The notes below the pieces were generated by a model. The model saw only the letters and a list, made by a program, of their open reading frames with translations, did not search any database and had not been told where the DNA came from. A stretch of DNA of 64,000 bases from Przewalskia tangutica (lineage: Eukaryota; Streptophyta; Magnoliopsida; Solanales; Solanaceae), in the NCBI GenBank assembly GCA_029844215.1, contig CM056723.1, forward strand, positions 2,688,980-2,752,979, in the 5' to 3' direction. Position 1 is the stretch's first letter. Every line of letters starts with the position of its first letter. The position numbers were made by a program, and so were the translations under genes. Positions 22,682 through 34,660 of the stretch are shown one piece after another.

Positions 22682-25014
22682 TTGGAGCTCTTCGATTTTT
22701 GAGACTAATTTATATGTTTTTCTTTTTATCTGTTAATCGACTTTGCTTGTGAGGATATTTTTCTGTATGCAGTATTCTTTAATCTTGCAATGAGTTGACA
22801 TACATCCCTGGACTTCGTTTATTATTGTTGGCCTTCATTACTTGTTTCAGTTTATTCTGATTTTCTTTTGCCATATACACAAACTTAGCTGAATCAGTGC
22901 TGCTTTTATTTTAATGGCTCACAAGAAATTGGAATATTTTCAATTTCAACTATAAAAAAATGTGTTTTCCAGCTTTTATGCAGCCTGTTTGGACTTCCAA
23001 GTATTATCCAACATCTGCAAACTAGTGGTTTGGTCATTAGTTTTTTGAAATTTTGGTGAAATATTCGTCTACTGGGGAGCATTCCAAACTGAAATATAGA
23101 CTTTCGTTCCATGAACTTTTTTAGTGAAGTTCATGTGTTCCAAAAATTGCTCTACTTCCAAATGCCTTCTTTCAACTTTTTAAGCAAGGGTAAGGGTATC
23201 AATTTAGTTTATCAAACTAGAGTTGGAACGAAAGTGTGGCCCTTGGCCTTGGATGACTATTATTACTTTGCCCTGCTAAGTTGGTGGAATTTAAAATACG
23301 CAAAATCACCAGTTTTGGTACGAACTTTTCTTTGCCAAACTCGTAACTTATAACATGTCCTAAAGCAAACGAGGAAACACGACCATGAGTGAATGCTAAC
23401 AACCACTTTACCTGTGAAAAAGAGAGATTGATATTGAACGACAAGGACATCCTAACAAATGATCCAAGTATAAAGAACATCCCACTCCAAATGCCCTTCC
23501 AAGTTCCAACTACACTATCTTATCAGTTGTACTCGATATTGTTTTTTTTTACCTGGTTGGTAAATCAATTGATCATAAATTTTGATCATCTACTCAACCC
23601 CCCTCCTTTTCCACTATCTTTTGGTAAATCAAACTATCCTATATATATAGTGTGGTTGATTTGACCTCTCTTTGCATCATTCACCACAACAACTCAGATC
23701 GAAAATGATGAAATGTGACTTTTATCTGTATACACTCTGTTCAAATATATTTTTCTTAAGTTAGTTTTTGATGGTTCTAGATCAATATAATAACAAGTAG
23801 GCCGTCTACCCGTACTTGCTCGGTCATTCACAATTATTAATATAACAAGAAAGTTGCCCCTATTTCTAAAAGTGTTTATGCACTTCACAACTTCTATGTT
23901 ATGGGATCTTCATAAAATGAATTTAGCTGTCCTGGTTGAAATCTTTAGTAAGTGTATGAACCCGAAATTTAAAGTGAATTTCATAGGATGCAAAATGGCT
24001 GTTGGGGAGACCAAACTATTTGGTGATTCAGTTTGTAGTGTAAGTCTTAACTATGTCCTACAAAAAGCCATCAAATTTGCGTCATTCTTTTCTTGATAAA
24101 GACTTCACTTCTTTTTTTGCTTGTCATTTTCACTTTAATATGTGAAGGCTCTAAGCTTTTCCGCCTTGTATGAAAACCATTATCAGAGTTTGGCACATGA
24201 TTGTCACAATGATATAAAAAAGCACTTTGAAGGACTAATGAATAACAAGGTTATTCACATGTATGTCTTTGGGACTTTACTAGCACTTTGCAAAAACAAT
24301 ATTAGGCAACCACCGACTTTTATGTTGACTTTATAAATAACTAATTTATTTTCAAATATAATTGAAAGCATTTAATCCGAAAAATGGAAAAAAACGAACG
24401 TAAAAATATATCTAATATTGCATAAAAATATATATGATATTTATATAGTCGCGCATGTTATCATAAAAAATGTGATACTTACTATCTTTTAACTTTAAAA
24501 TCTACATTTGTAGGCAACATGTTGAAATATAGTGACATTGCAATTTGCTTGGACATTTGTTCAAATATAGGTGTACCCATTTTCAGTTACCAACAAGTTA
24601 ATTGCCAAATATTTTCTCTTCTAAAGTATCTTTTTTTCCTCCTAGTCACAGTTCTTTCCATTTTCACTAATCTGCATATAAAACACAAACTTATCTCTAC
24701 GTAATATACTTTGTAAGGTAGCCATTTTTGAATTTAGCAAAACTCAATAGCTTTGACGTATAAATAATTTATTTAAAACTTGTTAAATAAAAAAAAATAT
24801 AATTCAGAATATATTAAATTAAAACTTGTTAATATATTTACATTTTTATCCCTAGATATATAAAGTATCTATTTAAACCCTAAAGCAAAAGCCCCATTTA
24901 TTTTTCTATCTCTTCTTATTTATTCACCTATGTCAAGGGAAAGAGAGAGAGGTCCATGACTGACAAAGAAAAACACTAGTTGTGTGTTAATGGAATTTTG
25001 CTTTTACATTGTCA
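22682..25014. other. Intergenic region downstream of RPS8
   Basis: The first few hundred bases are the presumed RPS8 3' UTR. From about 22900 to 25000 the DNA is AT-rich. It has several short open frames with no recognisable domain and no conserved splice structure, so I annotate no gene here. Confidence 0.4.
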
Positions 25015-25211
25015 TGTATACTATAAAAACAATTATATCTCTACCCATAATTAGAATATTTTCATATATTGTGTAAATATAATTATAGTAAGACTAGTAT
25101 TTCTCTTTTGTATAGGTTTAAGATTCTTATTGTATAAGGGATGAACATTGTACTATATATATATTTTGATATTAATGAAAGACTCACAAGGGAGATTAAT
25201 ATCATCTTACA
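25015..25211 (+). mobile_element. Isolated Ty1/copia LTR with primer-binding site remnant
   Basis: 197 bp from TGTATACTATAAAAACAATT to ATTAATATCATCTTACA, followed at 25212 by TGGTATCAGAGTC, the classic copia primer-binding site complementary to initiator tRNA-Met. It matches closely, along its length, the LTRs of the copia element at 45662-50413 (read on its minus strand), so both are one family. The internal region is lost: within about 40 bp the DNA changes to another LTR-like repeat. Confidence 0.85.
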
Positions 25212-25252
25212 TGGTATCAGAGTCAGGCTCATTCTAATTCTTTGTTTATTGA

Positions 25253-25433
25253 TGTTGGGCCCCCAAATTATATTATCCACGCTCGAGTTAACGGAATCTG
25301 GGCGTGCGGGGGAGTGGTAAGAGTCTCACATCGGTAATAGAATGAGAATATTGACTTCTTATATGGGCTTGGACAGTCCTCACCCTATAAGCTAGTTTTT
25401 GAGGTTGAGTTAGGCTCAAGATTCATTCTTACA
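25253..25433 (+). mobile_element. TRIM-like short LTR
   Basis: 181 bp beginning TGTTGGGCCCCCAAATTATA and ending with a TTAGGCTCAAGATTCATTC phrase plus TTACA; the inside has AAGAGTCTCACATCGGTAA and TGGGCTTGGACAGTCCTCAC. These phrases are typical of short TRIM/copia-like LTRs in plants. TATTG occurs just outside each end if the borders are shifted by one base, a possible 5-bp target duplication. No internal domain is seen, so this may be a solo LTR. Confidence 0.55.
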
Positions 25434-26344
25434 CTATTGTACTGAGTGCTACTGTCCTAAATGCTATAGAAGTTCAGACTATATAGGGCGATGACTGCTG
25501 CCCATAAAACGTGTATAATTACAAAGGTTTTGTTGTTTTATCTTTGCAAAAGCAGTTGTACAAAAGAATTGGAAGCTGTAATTTTAATTTGTGGATGTAA
25601 ACTGGACTATATATTGCAATTTTAATTTTTATTATTCTTAAGTTCACCCGATACACTGTCTGATAACAGTTCGATAATTACTCACCCGATAATAAACCAA
25701 CCTATATTTTATCAATTAGCTACGGGATTAGTACTTTTAAAAAACCAATAATCGATAAGAACGTGAATGCCACCATTACTAAAAACAGATGTGCCATCAT
25801 GGTTGACTCCCATCTCAAACTAATTGCTTAGAGTTGTAACTAATTAAATCATTCATTATGAGACTTTTGAGCTAAGAAGGCCATTCATACAGCGGGTTAC
25901 AACATACTTAACTAAATAATGATAAATGGTAGGAAAATTTCTGATTTAACCACTGTATAGTTTGACACCCAAAGCAAATCTTTAGGAAGATTTGGAAAAT
26001 ATCTTGTCAATTGATATGATTTACCCAAAAGAACACTAATGGACAATTATTTGAATAATTAAAGCTCCTAATAAGGTGATGTTAACAGAGAAATATATCT
26101 TACATGAGGTGATGTTTAACATTATACAGTAAATACTATAATAGCTCAACAAAAGCAAAAATTAGAATGTCCAAACCAATTATAGATTACAATAAGTGGG
26201 AAAGTAAATCCCTTAATACTAAACCTAATCTTGTTGATTAGCAATTTCTGAAGCAGATTAAGCTAAAATCTCTGCTTATATACAACAGGCTCTTTCTCCT
26301 GTGGGGGCCTTAAATTGTGGTCCTGTGGACAAATGAATGGTCAT

Positions 26345-27359
26345 TTACATCTCAATTTTCATGTGAGATTCGGAATTAGGCACTGCATCAGAAGAAACAA
26401 ATATATTAATAACAAGTTGAGTTTTTTTCCTCATTATCAGTTGAAACACTTATAAAAGGGGGGTCATGTGGTCCAAACTTCCCATCATAACCGTCTCACC
26501 CCCCCCCCCCCCCAATAAAATAAAATAACAGTAATTAAATAAATAAAAATTGCTTCCCCTTCTCTTACCAGGGAATGTTTGTGACTGCAATATCAGATCC
26601 TGGTTAGAGTTCTGGTTAAATCCCATTTGCACAATGCTTTGAAGGTCATCCTCACAAATTGTGGGAAGCTGGATAAATGAACTCAATCAGAAAATGCCAG
26701 TTGAAAATAAAGAACTTCTAGTATAATATTGGACGGATATGAGCTTAAATGGCGCAACATGGTCCGTTTTATTGTTGTTATTACACATATAATGTAAATG
26801 GTAATCTGCAGAGTCGCTGAGCGGTTTATTTACCTGAGTAAGATTTTCACCAAATCCATCTAATGGGAACACATGTTGGTGCAAAGAGCCATTTGGTTGA
26901 CATATCTGAAATAAAGGAAAATTTAACTCCATGGAATTCCATTAAAATGTTACAAGGAATTCAGTAGTCCTTACGTTGCTAGGACTCTCCAGAAATGCTG
27001 CCACATCCGTATCGGATCTTCCAAAAATACACAATTTTTGAAGGATCCGACATGCACCTATAGACATTTTGAAGATTCCGAGCAACATAAGGAAGACATT
27101 CACTGATATATCAAACACTTACATCCTTGGGAAGGAGATTATCTATGTGAAAATCCATTCTTGGGTTCACTGAAGTCAACTTCATAGACAAGAACTACAA
27201 AATGTTGCAATAAGGATCAATTAGATGAAGAACCAAAGCACATTTCATGGGCTATCTTCACAACATTGCTTCATCAAAACCTTGAATTACCTCAACTTGG
27301 CGTTGCAGCGACTGGACATAATTTATAATCTCGTCGAGCATTAATGCTTTTCCAGTCAC
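26345..27359 (-). pseudogene. 5'-truncated bHLH transcription factor gene
   Basis: Five exons on the minus strand join in phase: 27291-27359, 27123-27194, 26834-26905, 26569-26668, 26345-26382. They encode helix 2 of a bHLH (VTGKALMLDEIINYVQSLQ then RQVE) and the following C-terminal region: FLSMKLTSVNPRMDFHID, ICQPNGSLHQHVFPLDGFG, LPTICEDDLQSIVQMGF, ending SHMKIEM and stop. This is typical of plant subfamily XII bHLH proteins (CIB/bHLH74/bHLH79-like). All splice borders are intact, but no basic region, helix 1 or N-terminal exon is found between 27360 and the histone H4 gene, where intact genes would carry several hundred codons. Either the 5' half was lost by rearrangement or a very large upstream intron was interrupted. 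It cannot bind DNA as it stands. A 15-base C run (26499-26513) lies in its last intron. Confidence 0.8.
26499..26513. repeat. Poly-C tract
   Basis: About fifteen consecutive C residues (G on the bHLH coding strand), inside the last intron of the truncated bHLH gene. Such a run is prone to length error in sequencing. Confidence 0.8.
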
Positions 27360-28291
27360 CTAGTAAAAAAATGTTCATCTAGGTTAGAATTGGACCAAAA
27401 ATGTGTGTTCTCTATCTTTCTAAAACTTTGAACATTTAGATGAGGTGGTCATACATGAAATCTGAGATTCAAATTCGAACGAAGGCAAAAACACTATGAT
27501 GATTTCTTCCATCCATTTGACCGTTGGCGCACAGGGTTATGTGATAACTGTATTGGTGGAAGGTACATGCTCTCATGGAATTAACTGAGGTATGAACAAG
27601 TTTGCCGGTACACCACAATTATAAAAGATAAAAAGGAGACTGGCACATAGTTCAACATAGTCTTATGATCAATTATAAGAGCCACCTGGATAGTACAAAA
27701 GAAAAGCAAATGGGGAAAGGAGTCTTACATTTATAAACAGGCAGTGTGCAGGTTAAGAGCATCCTAAATGCTCCTTATATAAAATTGGACAATCTTAACC
27801 GTTAATATCTTGATTCAAATGAAGAAGGAGAAGTTTAACGCCGAACCTTTGCACTAATAAAAGCTTGATTTTTTCACATTTAGGTGTATGAACAAAGTAA
27901 TGTGATGCAAACCAAGGTGAAAGTAAAGTCCGTGTAGGTACGTGTACATTCTATCCTCCCAAAGAGCACATTATGGAATTTTTATTGAATATGTTGTTAT
28001 TGTAATTGCAAATGAAATAAATATATTAATAATATAAAGTTCCTAATAATAATTGTCTCTAAAACATATATACTAATAGTGTTTTCAATCATTCAATAAA
28101 CAATAGAATTCAACTAGAAAAAAAACAATGTAATTTCTAGAAATTGAACTTTGTTCATTGAATATATAGAGTGAAAAATTACAAAACCAATACCTTAAGA
28201 ACCAAATCTAGAACAACGCACAGAGAAACGAAAAACAGAAATTTCCATAACATCTACATTAACTACCTAACCACTTTTCTAAGTCGAGAAT
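27360..28291. other. Gap between truncated bHLH gene and histone H4
   Basis: No basic-region exon of the bHLH gene and no other gene can be read on either strand. The last 100-150 bp should be the histone H4 3' UTR (minus strand). Confidence 0.5.
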
Positions 28292-28603
28292 CTAACCACC
28301 AAACCCATAGAGGGTCCTGCCCTGCCTCTTCAGTGCATATACAACATCCATAGCAGTAACTGTCTTTCTCCTGGCATGCTCAGTGTAGGTTACTGCATCA
28401 CGAATCACATTTTCCAAAAAGATCTTGAGGACTCCACGTGTCTCCTCATAGATCAGACCGGAGATACGCTTCACACCACCCCTACGAGCGAGCCTGCGAA
28501 TAGCTGGCTTCGTAATACCCTGGATGTTATCTCTAAGGACCTTCCTGTGCCTCTTCGCTCCTCCCTTTCCCAATCCTTTGCCACCCTTACCGCGACCTGA
28601 CAT
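28292..28603 (-). CDS. Histone H4
   Basis: Core nucleosomal histone, 103 residues, intronless as is usual for plant replication-dependent H4 genes. The whole protein is canonical: [76 protein letters not shown] and the RTLYGFGG end. The start used is the ATG directly before SGRGK; an in-frame ATG two codons upstream (28609) is not typical of H4 and is rejected. The 5' flank has a TATA box at 28706-28713. It is the upstream neighbour of the truncated bHLH gene on the same strand. Confidence 0.97.
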
Positions 28604-28705
28604 TTTCACACAGAATTCTGAATATTATCAAACTCTAGGGTTTTGGATTTGGGCAAAAATGCAAATGAAGTGTCTTCGATGAGAAATGTAGTGGATGGTG
28701 GTGGG

Positions 28706-28713
28706 TATTTATA
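28706..28713 (-). promoter_or_regulatory. TATA box of the histone H4 gene
   Basis: TATAAATA on the minus strand about 105 bp upstream of the ATG, in the context AATATAAATACCCACC. Downstream there is a CA-rich leader with AAAACCCTAGAG. I did not find a perfect plant histone octamer (CGCGGATC); ACGGATAG and GTCGATCC-like sequences further upstream are only partial resemblances. Confidence 0.7.
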
Positions 28714-28967
28714 TTTGAGGGATTTGGGTGGGCGATTTGAAATGTGGCGGGGCATTAATCGTAGCCGCTAAATATTTGGGATTTACTTGGTGATCGACGG
28801 ATAGTAATGTCGATCCATGTGAGAGGCGGAAAATGAATACGAGTCGTTGATTAAATGGGGATCCATGTGAAAGAAGATCTAGTGATGTTAAAACTTAAAA
28901 GATCTTCTCCGTAGAGCATTTGTTATTTCTTTATCGCACTAGTAATAATTATGTAAAAAAAGATTAT

Positions 28968-30854
28968 GGGCCAATTATGTTAATAATTATGTAAAAGAAA
29001 AAAAATAGCCCTATTACAACATTAATTGATATGAAAATAGCCATATTATAACATTAATCAAAAGAACAATTATGAGAATTTCATAATTATTGCTCTTAAT
29101 TTTTTTTTAAATTATGCGGAACGGGTCTATGTGGGGGACAAGGCGGGTTAGAGTCTTCGCGGGTTTGTACCGCAGTCGCCCCATCTCCTTTGTCATTCCT
29201 AAATACGTCATTTAACAAAAAGAATAAGTATTTTGACATTGGTCATATTAAAATGATAACTGATATATTATCTTTTTTATTTATTTCATTTTTTTATATC
29301 TCAAAATATAAACCTTTTAGCACCATACAGAACAGAACGCCATAACACAAGGAGACATATAAAACTAGAACTTTAATCTCACAGATAACCCTAATTCAGG
29401 ATATTATCCATACCCAGTTAAATAAAAAAAATTATCTAAAACTAATTCTAATACAAAAAATCTTCCTTGAGTTTGAGAATTTTCCCGCTAGTTTGCCTAA
29501 AAAAAGAGTATGAAATTTTAGAAATAATTCAAACTCATTCATGAAATCTCTACGATAGAAGAGATGTAAAGGTATTGATCGAATCTTTTCACTCCATTGA
29601 AGAGTAAGAAGACGGGAAGCAGACAGAACAAGCAACATCGGTAGCGGCTGGCTAACGGATCGATCCGGATCGGACCGGTAGTCCTTTATCGGGTTGAATC
29701 GATTTCGGACCGTTTAACGCGAACTCTAGGATCGGTTCATTCTGGATTCCGTAGGCTTTGTGCGGTTCGGGTTGAGCAGGAGGGCCGTTTTTTGAATTTC
29801 GAAAATTTAACTAAATTCAAGAGAGCTCTTTTAGCAGCGGGTAGATGTCCTAAACTAGAGGGTCACCTAACCGATCACCTGTACATGCGGGCATGAACGC
29901 AGTCCCCCCGGAAAAAAGGGGGTTGGTACGATAGATGTACCAAATATGTGAAACTGAAAAATACTGTAATTGAAATCATAACAGTTCAACGTATAACAGG
30001 AGGCAAGTATGAAATCAGCATAACAGTATAATTGTGTCTTATCAAATGAGAGTAATGAAATCAGTTCTTACCTTTCCAAAATATGCAAGTCTTGCCAAAA
30101 TCATGAACTCCTATCCTCAGGATATAATAGCACGGGACTCGAATCCGTCTAGATACATATATATCATGGGACTCGAACCCAAGTAAGTATGTATATATCA
30201 TGGGACTCGAACCCAAGTAAGTATATATATCGTGGGACTCGAACTCACGTAAGTGTATATGGAATAATATAATGTCATGAGACTCGAACCCGCATCATGG
30301 AGAGTTAATCCATGGAATAATAATAATCCGGGGTTGAACCCGCTTGGGCTCGAACCCAAGTAATATAATAATAATAGTCGGGACTCGAACCCGGAACATA
30401 TAATATAGTGTCGGCCCTCTATGTGAGAGACTCAGTGAATGTGTATTAAGACTTGACACGAGTAGATATCATGAGCCACTATATGCAATTAGAAATCATC
30501 TTTGACTTTCGATAATATCATCATAATAAGCTATTTACTGAAAATCATAGGCACTTGTCATAAAAACATTCCTTTAAAACTAACTTTGTAGAAAATCATG
30601 TACGTCCGTCGTACTTTTATTAAAATCATGTCAAATGAAAGTTTGTTTCACAAAATCATACCAAAAGAAAGAGGGATAGTCTCACATACCTCTTAGTCGC
30701 TCAACCAATATAAAATTAGGATGCACCTCGTCTAGTACGTCAACCTATAATAATAATAATAATAAGATCATTAATTATAGGACTCCTAACGTAAGTTATT
30801 TGAATAACAGCTTCCCATTTTTATAAAAATTCGGGCAACACTTCCCCTGTTTAT
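28968..30854. repeat. LTR-related tandem unit 1 (1887 bp)
   Basis: First of two head-to-tail copies, both starting GGGCCAATTATG and ending ACTTCCCCTGTTTAT. Landmarks shared in order: AATTATGCGGAACGGGTC, CAGAACAGAACGCCATAAC, CACCTAACCGAT, GTACATGCGGGCATGAACGC, the hairpin array, and AGGATGCRCCTCGTCTAGTA. On the minus strand the right part resembles Solanaceae Ty3/gypsy LTR text. The copies are nearly identical except for a GC-rich patch at about 29660-29790 and a 284-bp segment present only in unit 2. Confidence 0.85.
30131..30396 (-). repeat. Array of eight tRNA T-arm-like hairpins, copy 1
   Basis: Eight sites match GGGACTCGAACCC or a close variant, spaced about 20-45 bp apart by AT-rich linkers. 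On the minus strand this is GGGTTCGAGTCCC, identical to a tRNA T stem-loop and to the Pol III B-box. Flanking bases often extend the stem: ACGGG/TCCGT, CGTGGG/CTCACG, CTTGGG/CCCAAG, CGGG/CCCG. No A-box or acceptor stem accompanies the sites, so none is a tRNA gene. Confidence 0.85.
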
Positions 30855-33026
30855 GGGCCAATTATGTTAATAATTATGTAAAAGAAAAAAAAATAGCCCT
30901 ATTACAACATTAATTGATATGAAAATAGCCATATTATAACATTAATCAAAAGAACAATTATGAGAATTTCATAATTATTGCTCTTAATTTTTTAAAAAAT
31001 TATGCGGAACGGGTCTATGTGGGGGGACAAGGCGGGTTAGAGTCTTCGCGGGTTTGCACTGCAGTCGCCCCATCTCGTTTGTCATCCCTAAACACGTCAT
31101 TTAACAAAAAGAATAAGTATTTTGACATTGGTCATATTAATTATTAACCATACTATAGTATTCATGTAGATATACAATTTTGAAAACTTATAATTTTAAA
31201 TAAGTCATAATATTTATATTTATGTAAAAATGTATCACTTGTAAAGTTAATTATTTTATTTAAGAAAGGCATTTGTTTTAGACCTTGTACTACCGTTGTT
31301 TACATGTTACGTGGTTTATCTTTAATTTCAGCTGATTTTCATTTATTTTTTGCTACCTTTCTATTTTTATTTTTTTCATAATCTAATTCTAAAAACATTT
31401 TGGCTCCTTTATTTTTTCAATTAAAATGATAACTGACATATTATCTTTTTTATTTATTTCATTTTTTTATATCTCAAAATATAAACCTTTTAGCACCATA
31501 CAGAACAGAACGCCATAACACAAGGAGACATATAAAACTAGAACTTTAATCTCACAGATAACCCTAATTCAGGATATTATCCATACCCAGTTAAATAAAA
31601 AAAAATTATCTAAAACTTATTCTAATACAGAAAATCTTCCTTGAGTTTGAGAATTTTCCCGCTAGTTTGCCTAAAAAAAGAGTATGAAATTTTAGAAATA
31701 ATTCAAACTCATTCATGAAATCTCTACGATAGAAGAGATGTAAAGGTATTGATCGAATCTTTTCACTCCATTGAAGAGTAAGAAGACGGGAAGCAGACAG
31801 AACAAGCAACATCGGTAGCGGCTGGCTAACGGATCGATCCGGACCGGTAGTCCTTTATCAGGTTGAATCGATTTCGGACCGTTTAACGGGCCTACCGGAT
31901 CGGTTCATTACCGGATTTCCGGTAGGCCTGTGCGGTTCCGGGTTGAACCGGGAGGACCGTTTTTTTTTTTTTTAATTTCGAAAATTTAACTAAATTCAAG
32001 AGAGCTCTTTTAGCAGCGGGTAGATGTCCTAAACTAGAGGGTCACCTAACCGATAACCTGTACATGCGGGCATGAACGCAGTTCCCCGGAAAAAAGGGGG
32101 TTAGTACGATAGATGTACCAAATATGTGGCGAAAAATCATAATTGAAATCATAACAGTTCAACGTATAACAGGAGGCAAGTATGAAATCAGCATAACAGT
32201 ATAATTGTGTCTTATCAAATGAGAGTAATGAAAATCAGTTCTTACATTTCCAAAATATGCAAGTCTTGCCAAAATCATGAACTCCTATCCTCAGTATATA
32301 ATAGCACGGGACTCGAATCCGTCTAGATACATATATATCATGGGACTCGAACCCAAGTAAGTATGTATATATCATGGGACTCGAACTCAAGTAAGTATAT
32401 ATATCGTGAGACTCGAACTCACGTAAGTGTATATGGAATAATATAATGTCATGGGACTCGAACCCGCATCATGGAGAGTTAATTCATGGAATAATAATAA
32501 TCCGGGGTTGAACCCGCTTGGGACTCGAACCCAAGTAATATAATAATAATAGCCGGGACTCGAACCCGGAACATATAATATAGTGTCGGCCCTCTATGTG
32601 AGAGACTCAGTGAATGTGTATTAAGACTTGGCACGAGTAGATATCATGAGCCACTATATGCAATTAGAAATCATCTTTGACTTTCGATAATATCATCATA
32701 ATAAGCTATTTACTGAAAATCATAGGCACTTGTCATAAAAACATTCCTTTAAAACTAACTTTGTAGAAAATCATGTACGTCCGCCGTACTTTTATTAAAA
32801 TCATGTCAAATGAAAGTTTGTTTCACAAAATCATACCAAAAGAAAGAGTGATAGTCTCACATACCTCTTAGTCGCTCAACCAATATAAAATTAGGATGCG
32901 CCTCGTCTAGTACGTCAGCCTATAATAATAATAATAAGACCATTAATTCTAGGACTCCTAACGTAAGTTATTTGAATAACAGCTTCCCATTTTTATAAAA
33001 ATTCGGGCAACACTTCCCCTGTTTAT
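30855..33026. repeat. LTR-related tandem unit 2 (2172 bp)
   Basis: Second direct copy, abutting unit 1. It has an extra 284 bp (31140-31423) flanked by ATTA on both sides. That is either an insertion in this copy or a deletion from unit 1 through the four-base microhomology. A 68-codon minus-strand frame (31606-31812) has the same translation as one in unit 1 (29432-29638) and is probably non-coding in origin. Confidence 0.85.
32305..32570 (-). repeat. Array of eight tRNA T-arm-like hairpins, copy 2
   Basis: Same eight sites in the same order as 30131-30396. Several differ by single bases that keep pairing: the fourth site is GTGAGACTCGAACTCAC here (perfect stem) where copy 1 has a G-T pair. 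The seventh is CTTGGGACTCGAACCCAAG, a perfect 6-bp stem with a 7-base loop, where copy 1 lacks one loop base. Confidence 0.85.
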
Positions 33027-34660
33027 GTGCGTATCCACAATTAACCAACAGTCCAAATCAAACCAACAATCACAACCATTTCAATATGTAATCTAATTAG
33101 GCCCCATATACTGCATATACGCCATCATACATTCTCCTTTCTCCTTATTTATGAAAGACAGCAATTTCAACCATCAAAGTGACTATCGCACTTATTTACC
33201 ATGTTCATTCAATCCTTAAAATGTTACAACAATGTCTGAGATTCCAAAACTCTTTTCTTAGTTCCTTAAATTTCAATTCATCTCGCGTCACCTTAAATAA
33301 CTAATTACAACCCAAAGTACCAATGTTTCTTTCAATCTTACCATACAATTACGACGATAATACTAATAATAGTAACAATTAATCTTGCACCAAAACAACC
33401 CGTAAAGGTCACATAATGTCTGAGAATTATCCATGAATTTTAGGCCATTAACATGCAACCATTTTAACTCTTAATCTTACTTTACCTTTCCAACAATTCC
33501 ATATAACGATTATATCTTTAATCTTCACACTTTCTTCCATTTTAATACGCAATTAGTGATGAAATTTACAACACAACACACGAATCCAACATATACCTGA
33601 AACAGTCCAATTCGGCTCACACCCAAAATTGACACATGCATTGTCTAAATTCAAGATTTCTTCCTAACACAAGTCCATTACTTCAACTACAACAATATGC
33701 AACTTCAATTATATAGCATAGAAGGAAGAATTTTCATACCTTAATTTAATCCCCAAAACAGTCCCGATTTTTAGCCACTGCTTTGTCAGCTGAACTTGTA
33801 ACGTTCATAACTCTCTACTCCGGTGTCCTATCGACTAGAGGTTTGTTGCGTTGGAAATTAGACTCGACGAACTTCATTTTAGACTTTTGAAACACCCAAA
33901 AACTCCTAATATACAAAGAGATATATCCCTTCAAAGTTGACTAAAAATATGCCAACAACCATCGATCTTCTGCCCATTTTTCTTCTCAATTTTCACACCT
34001 CTTTCAACTCCAAATTAACATGCAACCATCCTCCAATGTTTACCCATTATTCCTTATGTTTTTCTTCCAAGAATCATGTCCCAAAACTACAAAATTTGAC
34101 CGCAAATTTTCAGCCAGAGCTGGCCGAAAAATGCCACTGATTTTGTGTTTATTTGGCTTAAAATGGAGGGAAGGATTACTCTATGAACAAGAAGGGGATT
34201 CAATCTTCAATTTCGAGTGAGAAGGAATTTCGTTCAAGAGAGGAGAGGAGAGGAGAAAAGGAGTAAGAAAATCTGATTTGTGAGAAAAGTAGAAGAGGGT
34301 TCTAAGGTTTTTCAACAATAAAAACCAAATCTGAAAATTAGTTTAAGACCTTGCACTTTGGTCCCTAGATGTCCTCTTAATGTAAATCAATCCCTCAAGT
34401 AATAAATCTTAATCCCACTTTTATTAATCCTAACTCTCGTTGCCTTAAATTCTCGTCATCGTCCTATATACATTACTAATCCATAACGGGATATGTATAT
34501 ATATATATTTCTATAATTATCATTAAAGAGATTCCCGACGTCACACCCGTCGTTACCAAAATTGTTCCTAGCATGTAAAGATTTACTTAAATTCCAAAAA
34601 AAATTAATCTTCATTCTTAATGACGTTATTAACAATCGTCTTAAACCACGAGGTGTAACA
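33027..34660 (-). mobile_element. Continuation of Ty3/gypsy-type LTR sequence
   Basis: On the minus strand this begins at 34660 with TGTTACACCTCGTGGTTTAA, a typical start for a class of Solanaceae gypsy LTRs, and leads without a break into the tandem units. The text around 33780-33900 (ACTCTCTACTCCGGTGTCC, CGACTAGAGGTTTGTTGCG) is also familiar from these LTRs. No gag or pol is present. A target-site duplication could not be confirmed, so whether 28968-34660 is one expanded LTR or several pieces is open. Confidence 0.55.

Noticed and set aside
23854..24336. Two plus-strand frames of 80 and 64 codons
   Set aside because: No family resemblance, no consistent splice connection, and AT-rich composition like the surrounding intergenic DNA.
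28376..28600. 74-codon plus-strand frame
   Set aside because: Antisense to histone H4.
31140..31423. Extra 284 bp of tandem unit 2 as a PIF/Harbinger insertion
   Set aside because: ATTA flanks both sides, but the ends show no inverted repeats, so a microhomology deletion from unit 1 is at least as likely.
29432..31812. Two identical 68-codon minus-strand frames in the tandem units
   Set aside because: Their identity follows from the recent duplication of the whole unit and not from selection; no domain or codon signal is seen.
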